From: Lishizhenia tianjinensis
GTDB lineage: Bacteria > Bacteroidota > Bacteroidia > Flavobacteriales_D > Crocinitomicaceae
DNA length: 64,000 bases
NCBI RefSeq assembly: GCF_900116425.1
Contig: NZ_FPAS01000001.1
Span: forward strand, 1-64,000
Direction of reading: 5' to 3'
The notes under the pieces were generated by a model. That model did not search any database. It was given only the letters and a program-made list of their open reading frames with translations, and was not told the DNA's origin. Shown here one piece after another: positions 34,350 to 42,765 of the stretch; the stretch's first letter is position 1; every line of letters begins with the position of its first letter. The position numbers and the translations under genes were made by a program.

Positions 34350-35057
34350 TTAGATATCCACTCCAAATAAAGATCCCACGTAGGCAGAAACTACCATAGC
34401 TATTGTTCCCCAAATGGTAATTCGTAGAACAGGTTTTAGCATAGGTGCGCCTCCTGTTTTGGCGGATATGGCTCCTAATAGCATCAAAAATAGTATAGTA
34501 AAAATGTAAAGGCCGTATTCCATAACATCCAAGGGAACAAAGAAAACGACGAGCAAGGGAAGTAAACCACCAACTGTAAAAGAAGCTCCAGAGGCGAGTG
34601 CGGCTTGTAAGGGTTTGGCTTTTGATATTTCATTGATTCCGAGTTCATCTCGAATATGTGTTCCTAAGGCATCTGCTCGGGTTAATTCTATAGCAACTTG
34701 CAAGGCTGTTGCTTTGGATAGTCCACGCTTTTCATAGATTTGAGCGAGTACTTGTAATTCCTCTATTGGGGTGTCTTTTAACTCTTGTTTTTCACGTTCT
34801 ATATCTGCATTTTCTGTATCTGTTTGTGAGCTAACAGATACGTATTCTCCTGCTGCCATGGATAGAGCACCGGCTACTAAACCTGCTACGGTAGCTAGTA
34901 ATATTGGTTCGCGTGTGTGACTGGCAGCAGCGACACCTATGGCAAGACTAGATACTGAGATAATTCCATCGTTGGCACCCAGAACGGCCGCTCTTAACCA
35001 ATTACTTCTGTTGATATAATGGTTGTCTAAGTAATTGTCGATGTTTACTTTTTCCAT
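34350..35057 (-). CDS. VIT-family transporter (VIT1/CCC1-like)
   Basis: 235 aa inner-membrane protein of the VIT1/CCC1 family, which moves Fe2+ or Mn2+ out of the cytoplasm. The family mark is the first helix RAAVLGANDGIISVSSLAIGVAAAS, then AAGEYVSVSSQTDTENADI at the end of helix 2, a charged metal-binding loop (REKQELKDTPIEELQVLAQIYEKRGL) and three more helices (LQAALASGASFTVGGLLPLL and after). Five membrane segments in total, normal length, no ferritin-like extension. The CDF gene follows in the same direction, so the two form a metal-export pair. Confidence 0.94.
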   Translation of the reverse strand: MEKVNIDNYLDNHYINRSNWLRAAVLGANDGIISVSSLAIGVAAASHTREPILLATVAGLVAGALSMAAGEYVSVSSQTDTENADIEREKQELKDTPIEELQVLAQIYEKRGLSKATALQVAIELTRADALGTHIRDELGINEISKAKPLQAALASGASFTVGGLLPLLVVFFVPLDVMEYGLYIFTILFLMLLGAISAKTGGAPMLKPVLRITIWGTIAMVVSAYVGSLFGVDI

Positions 35058-35696
35058 GGTGAAAATGCTTAAAGATTACTTTTCTAAAATACATTTTTTT
35101 ACCGTGAAAGGGAAGAGGTAGAATTATTTTTAAATTCTAGAGAACAATTCAGGTGTAAAGGTTGTTTATGATATAGGGAGTATGGTAGACAGGGAAAAAA
35201 TTTAAGAATCCTATGTTGTTAGAAGAAAGGAAATTCAAATCGTTATTTCTTTTTTAAGTAATTATCAATTTTATCATTCATCGCAGAATGACTATTTCTT
35301 TTTTCTGAGGTTTGTTTAGTTGTAAAGTATAGAACCTAAAATTTTTTCCTTATCAATTCTGTCGTACCGTTTTATATTTCATTTCAATTTTCTAAGATTT
35401 AACGGGCCAGATTTAAAAGGAAGTTTTGCAGTGAATTTGTTAATCCAAATGGTTTTCTGTTAAATTAAATCTTTCGTTAAATCAAATATTAACAGAAATG
35501 TACAACCCTTTGTTTTAATTATTGGTTTTTTTCTCCCCTTTTTTCTAGGGGAAATTTCCTATTGGACTAGTAATTTACAAGAAAAAAATGATATAAGCAC
35601 TATGGAATCAGTATTTTGTAATTAAAGCGTTTTTAGTTGAAAATTTCATTTTTTCGTAATCAAATCAAATATAGAGGGTTTAGGTTTAGTTTATAT
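35058..35696. other. 640-bp gene-free, AT-rich region
   Basis: Lies upstream of the VIT gene and downstream of the beta-CASP gene (both minus strand). I see no protein gene, RNA gene or clear terminator. The one clear structure is a 10-bp inverted repeat at 35454-35498. The AT-richness and T-runs may mark decayed sequence. The plus-strand frame 35637-35891 runs antisense to the beta-CASP gene and is not supported. Confidence 0.5.
35454..35498. repeat. 10-bp inverted repeat in the gene-free region
   Basis: Perfect arms tttctgttaa (35454-35463) and ttaacagaaa (35489-35498), spacer 25 bp. Between them gttaaat appears in each half with ttaaat-type sub-repeats. No U-run follows. Possible operator or remnant of a small mobile element end pair. 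Confidence 0.45.
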
Positions 35697-37094
35697 CTAA
35701 GTGACATCTATAAAAAACTCTTTTATCTCATAAAGTTCGGGTATGTAGCAGTTCCAATTGTAAGTATCAGTAAGTCGCACTCTAAAGGTATCAGCGGCAT
35801 GGGCCTCACCATGAATGATAAAAACTTGTTCCGGTGTATTGGATATTTCACTCATCCAGTCAATGAGTTCAGCTTGGTCGGCATGGGCTGAGAGTGTTTG
35901 TATTTCAAAAACTTCAGCTTTCACCTCGTAGTATTTACCGTAAATTTTGAGCGATAGACAGCCATTTAAAAGTTTTTTTCCGCGTGTACCATCCGCCTGA
36001 AAACCTGCTACTAGTACAGAGGTTTCGGGTAAACCTACGTATTGTTGTAAGTAGGTGAGAACCCTTCCTCCCGTCATCATTCCACTTCCAGCAATAACAA
36101 TTTTCGGACGTTTATCATCTATAACTTCCCAAGTTTCTCTGTATTCCTGAACTATGGTAAATGCATCACACATCGCCGCACATTCTTCTGAGGATAGTTT
36201 GTGCCAAGATTTATGGTTGTGAAAGACTTTGAGTACATTGGCCCCCATAGGACTATCCATAATCAACGGGATTTCTGGAATTAGGCCTTTCTTTTTAAGT
36301 TGCCATAAAATGTACATGAGTGTTTGCGTCCGTTCTACAGCAAAGCTCGGAATTATCAATGTACCACCTTTTTGAACGGTATGGTTTACGATTTTCTCTA
36401 TCTTTTCGTAAAGGTTTTCCTTGGGGTGTATGCGGTCACCATAGGTACTTTCAATAAAAAGTATATCTGCTTTTTGAGGTTTCTTATAAGGGCGCATCAA
36501 CAAGTCTTCTTTTCTTCCTATATCTCCAGAAAAAACAAAACGTTTTCCGTAGACATTCATTTCTATGAAAGTAGCGCCTATTATATGTCCGTTGTATTGA
36601 AAGCGGATTTCGATTTGGTCAAAAAGTGTAATCCACTCTCCTTCTGGTAATGCCTTGAAATGATGTATGGCCTTCTCAGCGTCTGTTAAATCGTAGAGTG
36701 GAACGGATGGGTTATGCTTTGAATATCCTTCTTTGTTGGCTCTATCGGCCTCCTCTTCTTGAATTTTGGCACTGTCGCGTAAAATTATTTCAGCAATGTC
36801 TAATGTTGGAGCGGTTCCGTAAATCGCATTTTTATACCCCATTTTTATCAACCTTGGCAAATAGCCGGTGTGGTCCATATGACCATGTGTAAGTACAACA
36901 GCGTCAATTTCTGCAACATTTACTGGTAGATAATCCCAATTGAGTTGCCGAAGTTTTTTAAGACCTTGAAACAAACCACAATCCACCATAATTTTTTTGT
37001 CTCTCACCTCGATGAGATATTTAGAACCTGTTACTGTACCGGCTGCACCTAAAAAGTGTAGGGATATTTTATCGCTTGCATTCATAGTAGACAT
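35697..37094 (-). CDS. MBL-fold beta-CASP nuclease (RNA-specificity domain)
   Basis: 465 aa. The metallo-beta-lactamase core has motif 2 HGHMDHTGYLP at about 70-80, and Asp in FVFSGDIGRKEDLL; the beta-CASP insert follows (VERTQTLMYILWQL ... IPLIMDSPMG) with the late motifs IVIAGSGMMTGGRVLTYL, SAHADQAELIDW (motif B/C) and IHGEAHAADTFR. Such proteins act as RNA 5'-exo/endo-nucleases like CPSF73, RNase J or archaeal aCPSF. Zinc-dependent, cytosolic. Third gene of a tight operon (9-bp gap) with the ATP-cone nuclease and a small helical protein. Confidence 0.93.
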   Translation of the reverse strand: MSTMNASDKISLHFLGAAGTVTGSKYLIEVRDKKIMVDCGLFQGLKKLRQLNWDYLPVNVAEIDAVVLTHGHMDHTGYLPRLIKMGYKNAIYGTAPTLDIAEIILRDSAKIQEEEADRANKEGYSKHNPSVPLYDLTDAEKAIHHFKALPEGEWITLFDQIEIRFQYNGHIIGATFIEMNVYGKRFVFSGDIGRKEDLLMRPYKKPQKADILFIESTYGDRIHPKENLYEKIEKIVNHTVQKGGTLIIPSFAVERTQTLMYILWQLKKKGLIPEIPLIMDSPMGANVLKVFHNHKSWHKLSSEECAAMCDAFTIVQEYRETWEVIDDKRPKIVIAGSGMMTGGRVLTYLQQYVGLPETSVLVAGFQADGTRGKKLLNGCLSLKIYGKYYEVKAEVFEIQTLSAHADQAELIDWMSEISNTPEQVFIIHGEAHAADTFRVRLTDTYNWNCYIPELYEIKEFFIDVT

Positions 37095-37103
37095 TTTATG
37101 TTA

Positions 37104-37946
37104 TTACAAGTTACACAATTGTTTGGCTTCTGATAATATGTTCGCATGCCTTTGGGGATGAATTTCGATTTTTGTAAGAATTTCTCTTTTTTTAAGAAGC
37201 TCTCGGCATAGAATTATCATCTCTTTGAGAAGGGCTTGTTTTTCATTTAGGGTTAAAGTCGTTAGGCAAGTAATTGGATGAAGGCCAGCTACGTCTATGC
37301 GTTCTTTAAGAGATCCTTTACTGGGATAGTTCCAAGCTACCAAATTCAAGTCCATACAATTACTATAACTTATAGCGTCTTTACTGAAACGCGTATTGGT
37401 AAATATCCAACCTTGTAAGGATTTGTTTTGATAGGACGCGTCCTTTTTCCATTGTAGGCGAATATCGTAAAAGCGAGATTGAATGTAAAGGGGGACTTTT
37501 ACATCACTTTGACGCGCTTGATCGCTGTGAAATTTGCATTCCACTAGAAGGTAAAAATTGTTTTTAATTGCAATAACATCAACCTCATGTTGCACACAAT
37601 TTCCTTTTAGTATTTGGTCGGTCTTAGTGGTGAATCCTTGATAGATTAAGGTTTGTTCAACAATGCGTTCGAAGGGAAAACCAGAAGGGCCTAAGTCTAA
37701 AAGTGCTTTTTTTAAATTGTAGCGTGCAGCAGTAGCGCGCTTAAATTGTTTCAAACGCGAAAAGGCAATTTTATGTATTTCTTGGGTAGAGATATAGGGG
37801 TAGAGCGCTAATTTGACTTCTTCCAGCACATGAGCAATCATTTCAGCTGTAGCACCAGAATTTTTTAAAGAAAGTTTTAGTTTCTCTTCGTTGAAAAGGG
37901 CTTTTTTTCCATTCATTTTTAGAATGGGGATAGGATTTAGTTCCAT
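37104..37946 (-). CDS. ATP-cone fused to PD-(D/E)xK (Mrr-like) nuclease
   Basis: 280 aa, cytosolic. Residues ~5-95 form an ATP-cone (LKMNGKKALFNEEKLKLSLKNSGAT, then YISTQEIHKIAFSRLKQF and AARYNLKKAL), the nucleotide-sensing module known from ribonucleotide reductases and NrdR. Residues ~95-215 form a restriction-endonuclease-like domain: FERIVEQTLIYQGF, then catalytic Asp123 (HEVDVIA), Glu136 and Lys138 (LLVECKFH), and Gln/Arg-rich QSRFYDIRLQW. Middle gene of the small-protein / nuclease / beta-CASP operon, with gaps of 7 and 9 bp. Suggests nucleotide-gated cleavage of DNA (or RNA); the exact role is unknown. Confidence 0.88.
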   Translation of the reverse strand: MELNPIPILKMNGKKALFNEEKLKLSLKNSGATAEMIAHVLEEVKLALYPYISTQEIHKIAFSRLKQFKRATAARYNLKKALLDLGPSGFPFERIVEQTLIYQGFTTKTDQILKGNCVQHEVDVIAIKNNFYLLVECKFHSDQARQSDVKVPLYIQSRFYDIRLQWKKDASYQNKSLQGWIFTNTRFSKDAISYSNCMDLNLVAWNYPSKGSLKERIDVAGLHPITCLTTLTLNEKQALLKEMIILCRELLKKREILTKIEIHPQRHANILSEAKQLCNL

Positions 37947-37953
37947 AGCGGCA

Positions 37954-38166
37954 TTAGTTGTCGGGATGCGTCTGTATGTGATGTTCTAAAAGTAGTTTAA
38001 GGCTCTCTAGATAATCTGAAAAATTTTGAGTGTCTATCTTATCTGATACAGGAGCCTTCAGGGTAACAGGAGTTTCATTCAAATGTTGGTAGAGTTCAGG
38101 GTATTCCTGTTCTATTTTCAAAGTAAGGGCACTTATTTCTGTAAGTAATTTTTGCAATCTTTTCAT
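37954..38166 (-). CDS. Small helical hypothetical protein, first gene of the ATP-cone nuclease operon
   Basis: 70 aa from the ATG at 38166; a longer frame from 38211 would add 15 residues but without support. The sequence is almost wholly helical (LTEISALTLKIEQEYPELYQHLNET, then FSDYLESLKLLLEHHIQTHP), probably a two-helix hairpin or coiled coil. The stop is 7 bp before the ATP-cone nuclease gene. Small partners at the head of nuclease operons are often regulators or adaptors; nothing in the sequence proves it. Confidence 0.65.
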   Translation of the reverse strand: MKRLQKLLTEISALTLKIEQEYPELYQHLNETPVTLKAPVSDKIDTQNFSDYLESLKLLLEHHIQTHPDN

Positions 38167-38306
38167 GAACAAGGATTTAATAATGTGTTTTATCGTCATT
38201 AAAAGATACAAAATAAATCACTGATTAACTACAGGTTAGGGTAGAATTGTAGGGTGTCGCATTAAAAAAGTTAAGATGCTCTAAAACTTAGACAGATTTG
38301 TGAATC

Positions 38307-38540
38307 TTAGTTGATTGTTTTATGCTTATTTGTCCAAAAAACAGCTTGTAGTAATTGTCCGGCGCCTAAAGCTAAAAGGAGGAGGAGGGTAACCGTATCT
38401 CCATAAAATGTACATGCTGTCAAAGGGAAGAAGATCATACTGGATAAGTTAAAATACCACACTTTTCCAAACCACAGAGTAGAAAGTAATTCTTGTTTTT
38501 TATTGATAATGAACAAAATAGGTGGGTTGGTTGTTTTCAA
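38307..38540 (-). CDS. Possible small membrane protein
   Basis: 77 aa if started at the TTG at 38540; there is no ATG before residue 35, so the start is doubtful. Two hydrophobic segments (about 30-47 and 50-69) followed by a basic tail (TNKHKTIN), a plausible two-helix membrane protein. It runs divergently from the small lipoprotein gene at 38557, and 140 bp separate its stop from the ATP-cone operon. I do not recognise it. Confidence 0.4.
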   Translation of the reverse strand: MKTTNPPILFIINKKQELLSTLWFGKVWYFNLSSMIFFPLTACTFYGDTVTLLLLLALGAGQLLQAVFWTNKHKTIN

Positions 38541-38556
38541 TCAAAAATTCACTATC

Positions 38557-38781
38557 ATGAAAAATGTATCTCTACTACTCGTTTTCTTTGGCTTATGGAG
38601 TATAAGCTCTTGCTCAAAAGATTATACCTGTTCATGCACGTACAACTATGCGAACGGTTCACCAACCGATACTACAGAACATACTGTTTCTGATATAACG
38701 GAAAGCTATGCGCGGGAGAGGTGTCAAGAAGACAATTATAACTCCACCGAAGTTAGTGTTTACTGTGATTTGCTAGAGTAG
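38557..38781 (+). CDS. Small hypothetical lipoprotein
   Basis: 74 aa from the ATG at 38557, the first start that leaves a normal signal peptide (MKNVSLLLVFFGLWSISSC). The lipobox SISSC puts the lipidated Cys at residue 19. The mature part (55 aa) is Cys-rich (YTCSCTYNY, later Cys in ERCQED and VYCDLLE), suggesting a disulphide-bonded domain. Ends just before the terminator at 38784. Function unknown. Confidence 0.75.
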   Translation: MKNVSLLLVFFGLWSISSCSKDYTCSCTYNYANGSPTDTTEHTVSDITESYARERCQEDNYNSTEVSVYCDLLE

Positions 38782-38783
38782 TT

Positions 38784-38816
38784 TACTTCGGGTTCTTATC
38801 TAAATAAGACGAAGTG
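38784..38816. terminator. Terminator-like hairpin between convergent genes
   Basis: Stem acttcg-...-cttat / ataag-a-cgaagt (38785-38815) with CTAA loop, followed on the plus strand by GTATTTT. Placed between the small lipoprotein gene (plus) and the APC permease gene (minus), so it probably serves the plus-strand gene. Confidence 0.6.
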
Positions 38817-38820
38817 TATT

Positions 38821-40116
38821 TTAATTGCTTGTTTTATTTCCGCGAGCTTCAAAGGTCTTGTATATGGATTCTAAAAGGATACAAAAAACAACAATACCTA
38901 TGGCGATAATCACTCCCGTTAAATTACTTTGCGCTTGTTGACTGATAAGTACGATCAAAGCAATTCCGCATAACAGAGCTCCTATTAAGGGAAGGAATTT
39001 GTTGGCTTTTATTTCTTTTGCCAAACGATATCCAGTGAGGTTTACGATGCCAAAAATGATAAGGAAACCTACACTTCCTGCAGTGGATATACTTTCAAGT
39101 TTTAAAACATTTACCAATACTAGGGTTGCAATAGAAGTAATAAGTAATCCTAGAGGTTGGTTCCATACCTTTGATAAGAAGTGATGCGGTAGTTCATCAT
39201 CTTGTGCAATTTCAAAATTCACCCTACTACCTCCATAAAGTGAGGCATTAATAGCAGAGAAAGTTGAAATTAAGGCAGCTACTGTAATGATGCTAAAACC
39301 AATCTTACCCAACATGGGTTCTGCTGCTTTGGCCAAGACGTAATCTTCGGCGTTGGCGATTTCTCCGAAAGGAAGTGAGCCAACAGTAACAAACGCTATA
39401 ATAACGTAAAGCAGGATGACAAAGATGACTGAAATGTAGTAAGCGCGAGAAATGTTCTTCTCTGGATTTTTAATATCTGGAGCAGCATTAGCAATTAGTT
39501 CAAAGCCTTCATAGGCTACAAAAATTACCATTCCGCCTGCGAAGAGTTTTATTGGAGTTTCCCAATGCTCCGGTGATAATTGAACAAGGTTTACATTGCC
39601 TATTAAACCATAGGCTCCGATTCCTACAAAGGCCAAAAGGATGAGTAGTTTTATGACCACCGCATAGGCTTCTATTTTACCAACCACTGCAATGCTGTAA
39701 TAATTAATGGCAGTAGCCAAGAGTATGATAGCACTCGCATAGATGTGAAAATCATAGGTAGGATTAGAGGTCAATTTTAAAAGATTGGGAGCGTAAGATC
39801 CAAAGGCCGATGCATACAAAGAAAGCATGATAATGTAGCTCAACCATAGTAAATTATTCATGGCCCCGCTGAATACTGTTTTACCAAATCCTTGATTGAT
39901 AAATTTTACTGTTCCTCCACGATCTGGATAAGCTTGCGATAATTTTACATAGCTATAGGAAGTGATAAGTGCTAAGAAACCTGCTAATAAAAAGGCAATG
40001 GGCGTTCCTCCTTGGGCTAGGGCAACAGCAAGTCCTAAAACAGCAAAAATTCCGCCGCCAACCATACCGCCTATACCTATAGAAATGGCCTCGCGTAATC
40101 CTATTTTATTGTCCAT
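38821..40116 (-). CDS. APC-superfamily amino-acid/polyamine permease
   Basis: 431 aa with twelve predicted membrane helices, normal for the family. The first helix reads REAISIGIGGMVGGGIFAVLGLAVA (the GxGGxxGxGIF substrate-binding loop of APC transporters) and helix 6 has GGMVIFVAYEGFELIAN, the second unwound helix. Moves an amino acid or similar solute across the inner membrane, driven by proton or sodium symport or by exchange; the substrate cannot be read off. Monocistronic. Confidence 0.92.
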   Translation of the reverse strand: MDNKIGLREAISIGIGGMVGGGIFAVLGLAVALAQGGTPIAFLLAGFLALITSYSYVKLSQAYPDRGGTVKFINQGFGKTVFSGAMNNLLWLSYIIMLSLYASAFGSYAPNLLKLTSNPTYDFHIYASAIILLATAINYYSIAVVGKIEAYAVVIKLLILLAFVGIGAYGLIGNVNLVQLSPEHWETPIKLFAGGMVIFVAYEGFELIANAAPDIKNPEKNISRAYYISVIFVILLYVIIAFVTVGSLPFGEIANAEDYVLAKAAEPMLGKIGFSIITVAALISTFSAINASLYGGSRVNFEIAQDDELPHHFLSKVWNQPLGLLITSIATLVLVNVLKLESISTAGSVGFLIIFGIVNLTGYRLAKEIKANKFLPLIGALLCGIALIVLISQQAQSNLTGVIIAIGIVVFCILLESIYKTFEARGNKTSN

Positions 40117-40197
40117 AAGTGATTGTATTTTTTATAATGGAAGCATTGGTTATCCTTCCATCTAAAAATAACAATTAATAGAACAAATGGAGATGTT

Positions 40198-40545
40198 TTA
40201 TGGACAGGCGTCTATACTAAAGTTCTTTCCGTAAAGAACGAGTTTTAAGCTTTCCTCTCCATCAGCTGTAATTATACCTTGTTCTTCCGTGGTTGCAATG
40301 CGTGATTTAAAATAGATAGTTGTGCCTTCTAATTGCATATCCTCTGGTATATTTAAAAGCTCTATCACATTTTTATGGCCCTGCCATTTTACGGCTTTGT
40401 GGTAATGCTTATGGAGTGATACAGCCAAACCTCCACCGGATGATCTAATTTTACCGATGACAGTGCCCTGCATGCATGAAGTATCAATTTTTCTACAAGA
40501 AATAAATGTGAAAGCAAAGAAGCAAAGGAGGAAGATGTTTTTCAT
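40198..40545 (-). CDS. Small hypothetical lipoprotein
   Basis: 115 aa. Signal peptide with lipobox (FTFISC, Cys17). The mature domain is about 98 residues and beta-rich (GTVIGKIRSSGGGLAVSLHKH; TTIYFKSRIATTEEQGIIT), closed by a Cys near the C-terminus (DACP). Similar small lipoproteins are common in this phylum. Not linked in an operon. Function unknown. Confidence 0.75.
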   Translation of the reverse strand: MKNIFLLCFFAFTFISCRKIDTSCMQGTVIGKIRSSGGGLAVSLHKHYHKAVKWQGHKNVIELLNIPEDMQLEGTTIYFKSRIATTEEQGIITADGEESLKLVLYGKNFSIDACP

Positions 40546-40592
40546 AATTAGCGCTTTATTGGTTAATGAAGCTCAAAGGAAAAAGGTTGCAT

Positions 40593-40623
40593 AAAAAAAA
40601 CTCAACCCGAAGGCTGAGTTTTC
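40593..40623 (-). terminator. Rho-independent terminator of the subtilisin-like protease gene
   Basis: Stem aactca-a-cc / gg-c-tgagtt around CGAA, with an A8 run at 40593-40600 giving the minus-strand U-tract; about 20 bp beyond the protease stop codon. Confidence 0.88.
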
Positions 40624-40642
40624 TATTGTAATAAGATTTTTC

Positions 40643-41863
40643 CTAGTGTACTCCAATAGGGTCCGTATCTGGTAAATCTGGAGTTACATTTACATAACCT
40701 CCTACAGAAACATTTCCTAACAATAACAATCCTGTTAAGTGAGGTGCTGCCATAGAAGTTCCTGATATTGTATTGTATCCGCCATTTTTCCAGGTTGAGT
40801 TGATGTTTACACCTGGTTCTATGTAATCTACAGGAGAACCGTAGTTACTAAAGCTCGCCCAACCATCTGTTGAAGTCATGGCACTTACCGTATAAATATT
40901 CGCTCCATTCACACGGGCAGGAGAATGGTTGTTGGCATCGTCAGATTCATTACCTGCAGCCAGAACGAATTTACAAGTACTAGAAGCTGAAATAACCGCA
41001 GCGTCTAAAGAAGTGGAAATTCCTCCTCCCAAACTCATGTTGGCTACGTCGTTGGCTCCAGCATTACTGGCTACGTAATTTACTCCTGCAATCACACCGC
41101 TTAAAGATCCACTTCCTCTTCTGTCTAATACACGTACAGAAACTACTGAGGTTCCAGGAGCTACGCCAATAACACCAAAGTTGTTGTCCAGGGCTGCCAC
41201 CGTTCCGGCAACATGGGTTCCGTGACCATTCTGATCGTCTGGTGTAGAATTCCCTCCTAAGAAGGTTTCGGATAAACTTGTGTTTACATTTAAATCTGGG
41301 TGATCTAAATCAACACCCGAATCTATAATCCAAGCGGTAAAAGCTGAGCTAGAACCACCACCGTTTACTCTTGAAATTCCCCAAGGTGTAGTTTGTGGGG
41401 GAGGCGTATCACCACCCTTGTTTCCACCACCTCCAACGCCATCGGGTTTACCCAATGAAACGATTCTGTCGGGTTCTATATTGATTACGCGAGGGTCGTT
41501 TTTCAATTTTTCAACTTCTTCTTCGCTCAAGACAGCTGAGTAGCCAAGTATGGTTTTATCGTAAATGCTCTGCGCTTCTAAATCTCTTTGGGTAATACTT
41601 TTGTGTAAGTGTTGAAGCTCTTCTTTGTAAAGGTTTTGTCTTTCATGATAAGTTAAACTCACATTGTTTTTTGGCGTGGCAACACTGCTTTGCGCATAGC
41701 GAACGATGTAGGTGTTGGGTATAATCTCTCCAAATTTTGTAGGGGCTTCCACATTTTCAATTTCCTCTCTTTGTGCTTGCTGCTCTGTAACTTCCTTTTT
41801 ACAACTCACTGCCAAAAGGGTAATGGCCGAAAATCCTACGGAATAAATTAATTTTCTTTTCAT
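40643..41863 (-). CDS. S8 family (subtilisin-like) serine peptidase, lipoprotein
   Basis: 406 aa. Lipobox LLAVSC (Cys21) anchors it in the envelope. An inhibitor-I9-type propeptide (about 48-135; IPNTYIVRYAQSS ... LSEEEVEKLKNDPRVINIEPDRIV) precedes the catalytic domain with Asp181 (IIDSGVDLDHPDL), His214 (NGHGTHVAGTVA) and Ser370 (SGTSMAAPHLTG), plus the Asn oxyanion segment AAGNESDDANN. A GGGGNKGG linker joins the two. Digests extracellular or periplasmic protein after removal of its propeptide. Single gene. Confidence 0.95.
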   Translation of the reverse strand: MKRKLIYSVGFSAITLLAVSCKKEVTEQQAQREEIENVEAPTKFGEIIPNTYIVRYAQSSVATPKNNVSLTYHERQNLYKEELQHLHKSITQRDLEAQSIYDKTILGYSAVLSEEEVEKLKNDPRVINIEPDRIVSLGKPDGVGGGGNKGGDTPPPQTTPWGISRVNGGGSSSAFTAWIIDSGVDLDHPDLNVNTSLSETFLGGNSTPDDQNGHGTHVAGTVAALDNNFGVIGVAPGTSVVSVRVLDRRGSGSLSGVIAGVNYVASNAGANDVANMSLGGGISTSLDAAVISASSTCKFVLAAGNESDDANNHSPARVNGANIYTVSAMTSTDGWASFSNYGSPVDYIEPGVNINSTWKNGGYNTISGTSMAAPHLTGLLLLGNVSVGGYVNVTPDLPDTDPIGVH

Positions 41864-42041
41864 CGTCTTTGGGTTTTTGTTTCCCTACAAGTTACGAAAA
41901 AAAAGGTGAAAAAAATTGCATGAAAACGACCTTCAATTGCCCGTGAGTTTTTATTGGTGGATCGGTGGTGATTATTTGTTTTGAATTAAAAAACTAGGTG
42001 TATAATGTAGGGTAATCAATTTTATAAGTGCTAGCAAATGA

Positions 42042-42755
42042 TTAATGTGACTTTAAAAATTGGTCCATTTTATTTTTTAATTCGTTATAGTTTTCAATTA
42101 CTTTGGTTTTTTCATAGGTTACATTCAGAAAGCCAAATTCCAAATCAGCATAAAGGATGTAATGGTCATATTCTTCTATTAGTTGAATGATATGATCGGG
42201 ATATTTTAAATAAATAGATCCCAAAATCCATGTGGGATATTCGTCTGCCGACCCTTTTTCTAAAAGGAGTAAATCAATAAACTGTCGAACTAAGCTTTCA
42301 TCATATTCACTGAGGATGTAAGCATTGAATAGGGTTAGGGTAGGTGCATATTTGAATTCATGAAAATTTAAGGCTTTTTGCTTTTGAAGGGAGTCACCAT
42401 TTAAAAGTAGTGGGTAGTGAATCGCTTCAAGCTGGAAGATAGAATCGATGAGGTGATATTTTTCAATCACTGGAAGGTCTAATATATCTTGTATGCTGTT
42501 TTTATGAATAAATCCACCTTCGTCACATGCTTTTAATACCCAAAACCAATCTGAGGTGTCAGTGGGATAATAAACAAAAAAATCCTTCGCATAAAGGGTG
42601 TCTACTATCTTTGAATTTGAACTTTGTGTAGAACGCATGTAGGTGAATCCAGCGCTATCTTTAAGGAGACCAAAATTCGATTCAAAATCATTTTGCGCGG
42701 TGCTTAAAATGCTGAGAAAGACGAAGAGTATAGCAAGGAATAATTTGTTTAGCAT
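42042..42755 (-). CDS. Secreted hypothetical protein with possible SH3-like domain
   Basis: 237 aa, signal peptide (1-20, cleaved after TAQ). Residues ~30-85 (GFTYMRSTQSSNSKIVDTLYAKDFFVYYP ... WVLKACDEGGFIHKNSIQ) have the pattern of a bacterial SH3-type domain (VRxxPsxxSxVvgxl...GWV). The rest is helical. Eleven bp after the YdeI-like gene in the same direction, so likely co-transcribed. Family otherwise unknown. Confidence 0.75.
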   Translation of the reverse strand: MLNKLFLAILFVFLSILSTAQNDFESNFGLLKDSAGFTYMRSTQSSNSKIVDTLYAKDFFVYYPTDTSDWFWVLKACDEGGFIHKNSIQDILDLPVIEKYHLIDSIFQLEAIHYPLLLNGDSLQKQKALNFHEFKYAPTLTLFNAYILSEYDESLVRQFIDLLLLEKGSADEYPTWILGSIYLKYPDHIIQLIEEYDHYILYADLEFGFLNVTYEKTKVIENYNELKNKMDQFLKSH

Positions 42756-42765
42756 ACTTTGCTTT

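Noticed and set aside
35637-35891. Plus-strand frame at the edge of the gene-free region
   Set aside because: More than half of it is antisense to the beta-CASP gene, and the rest is AT-rich with no start signal.
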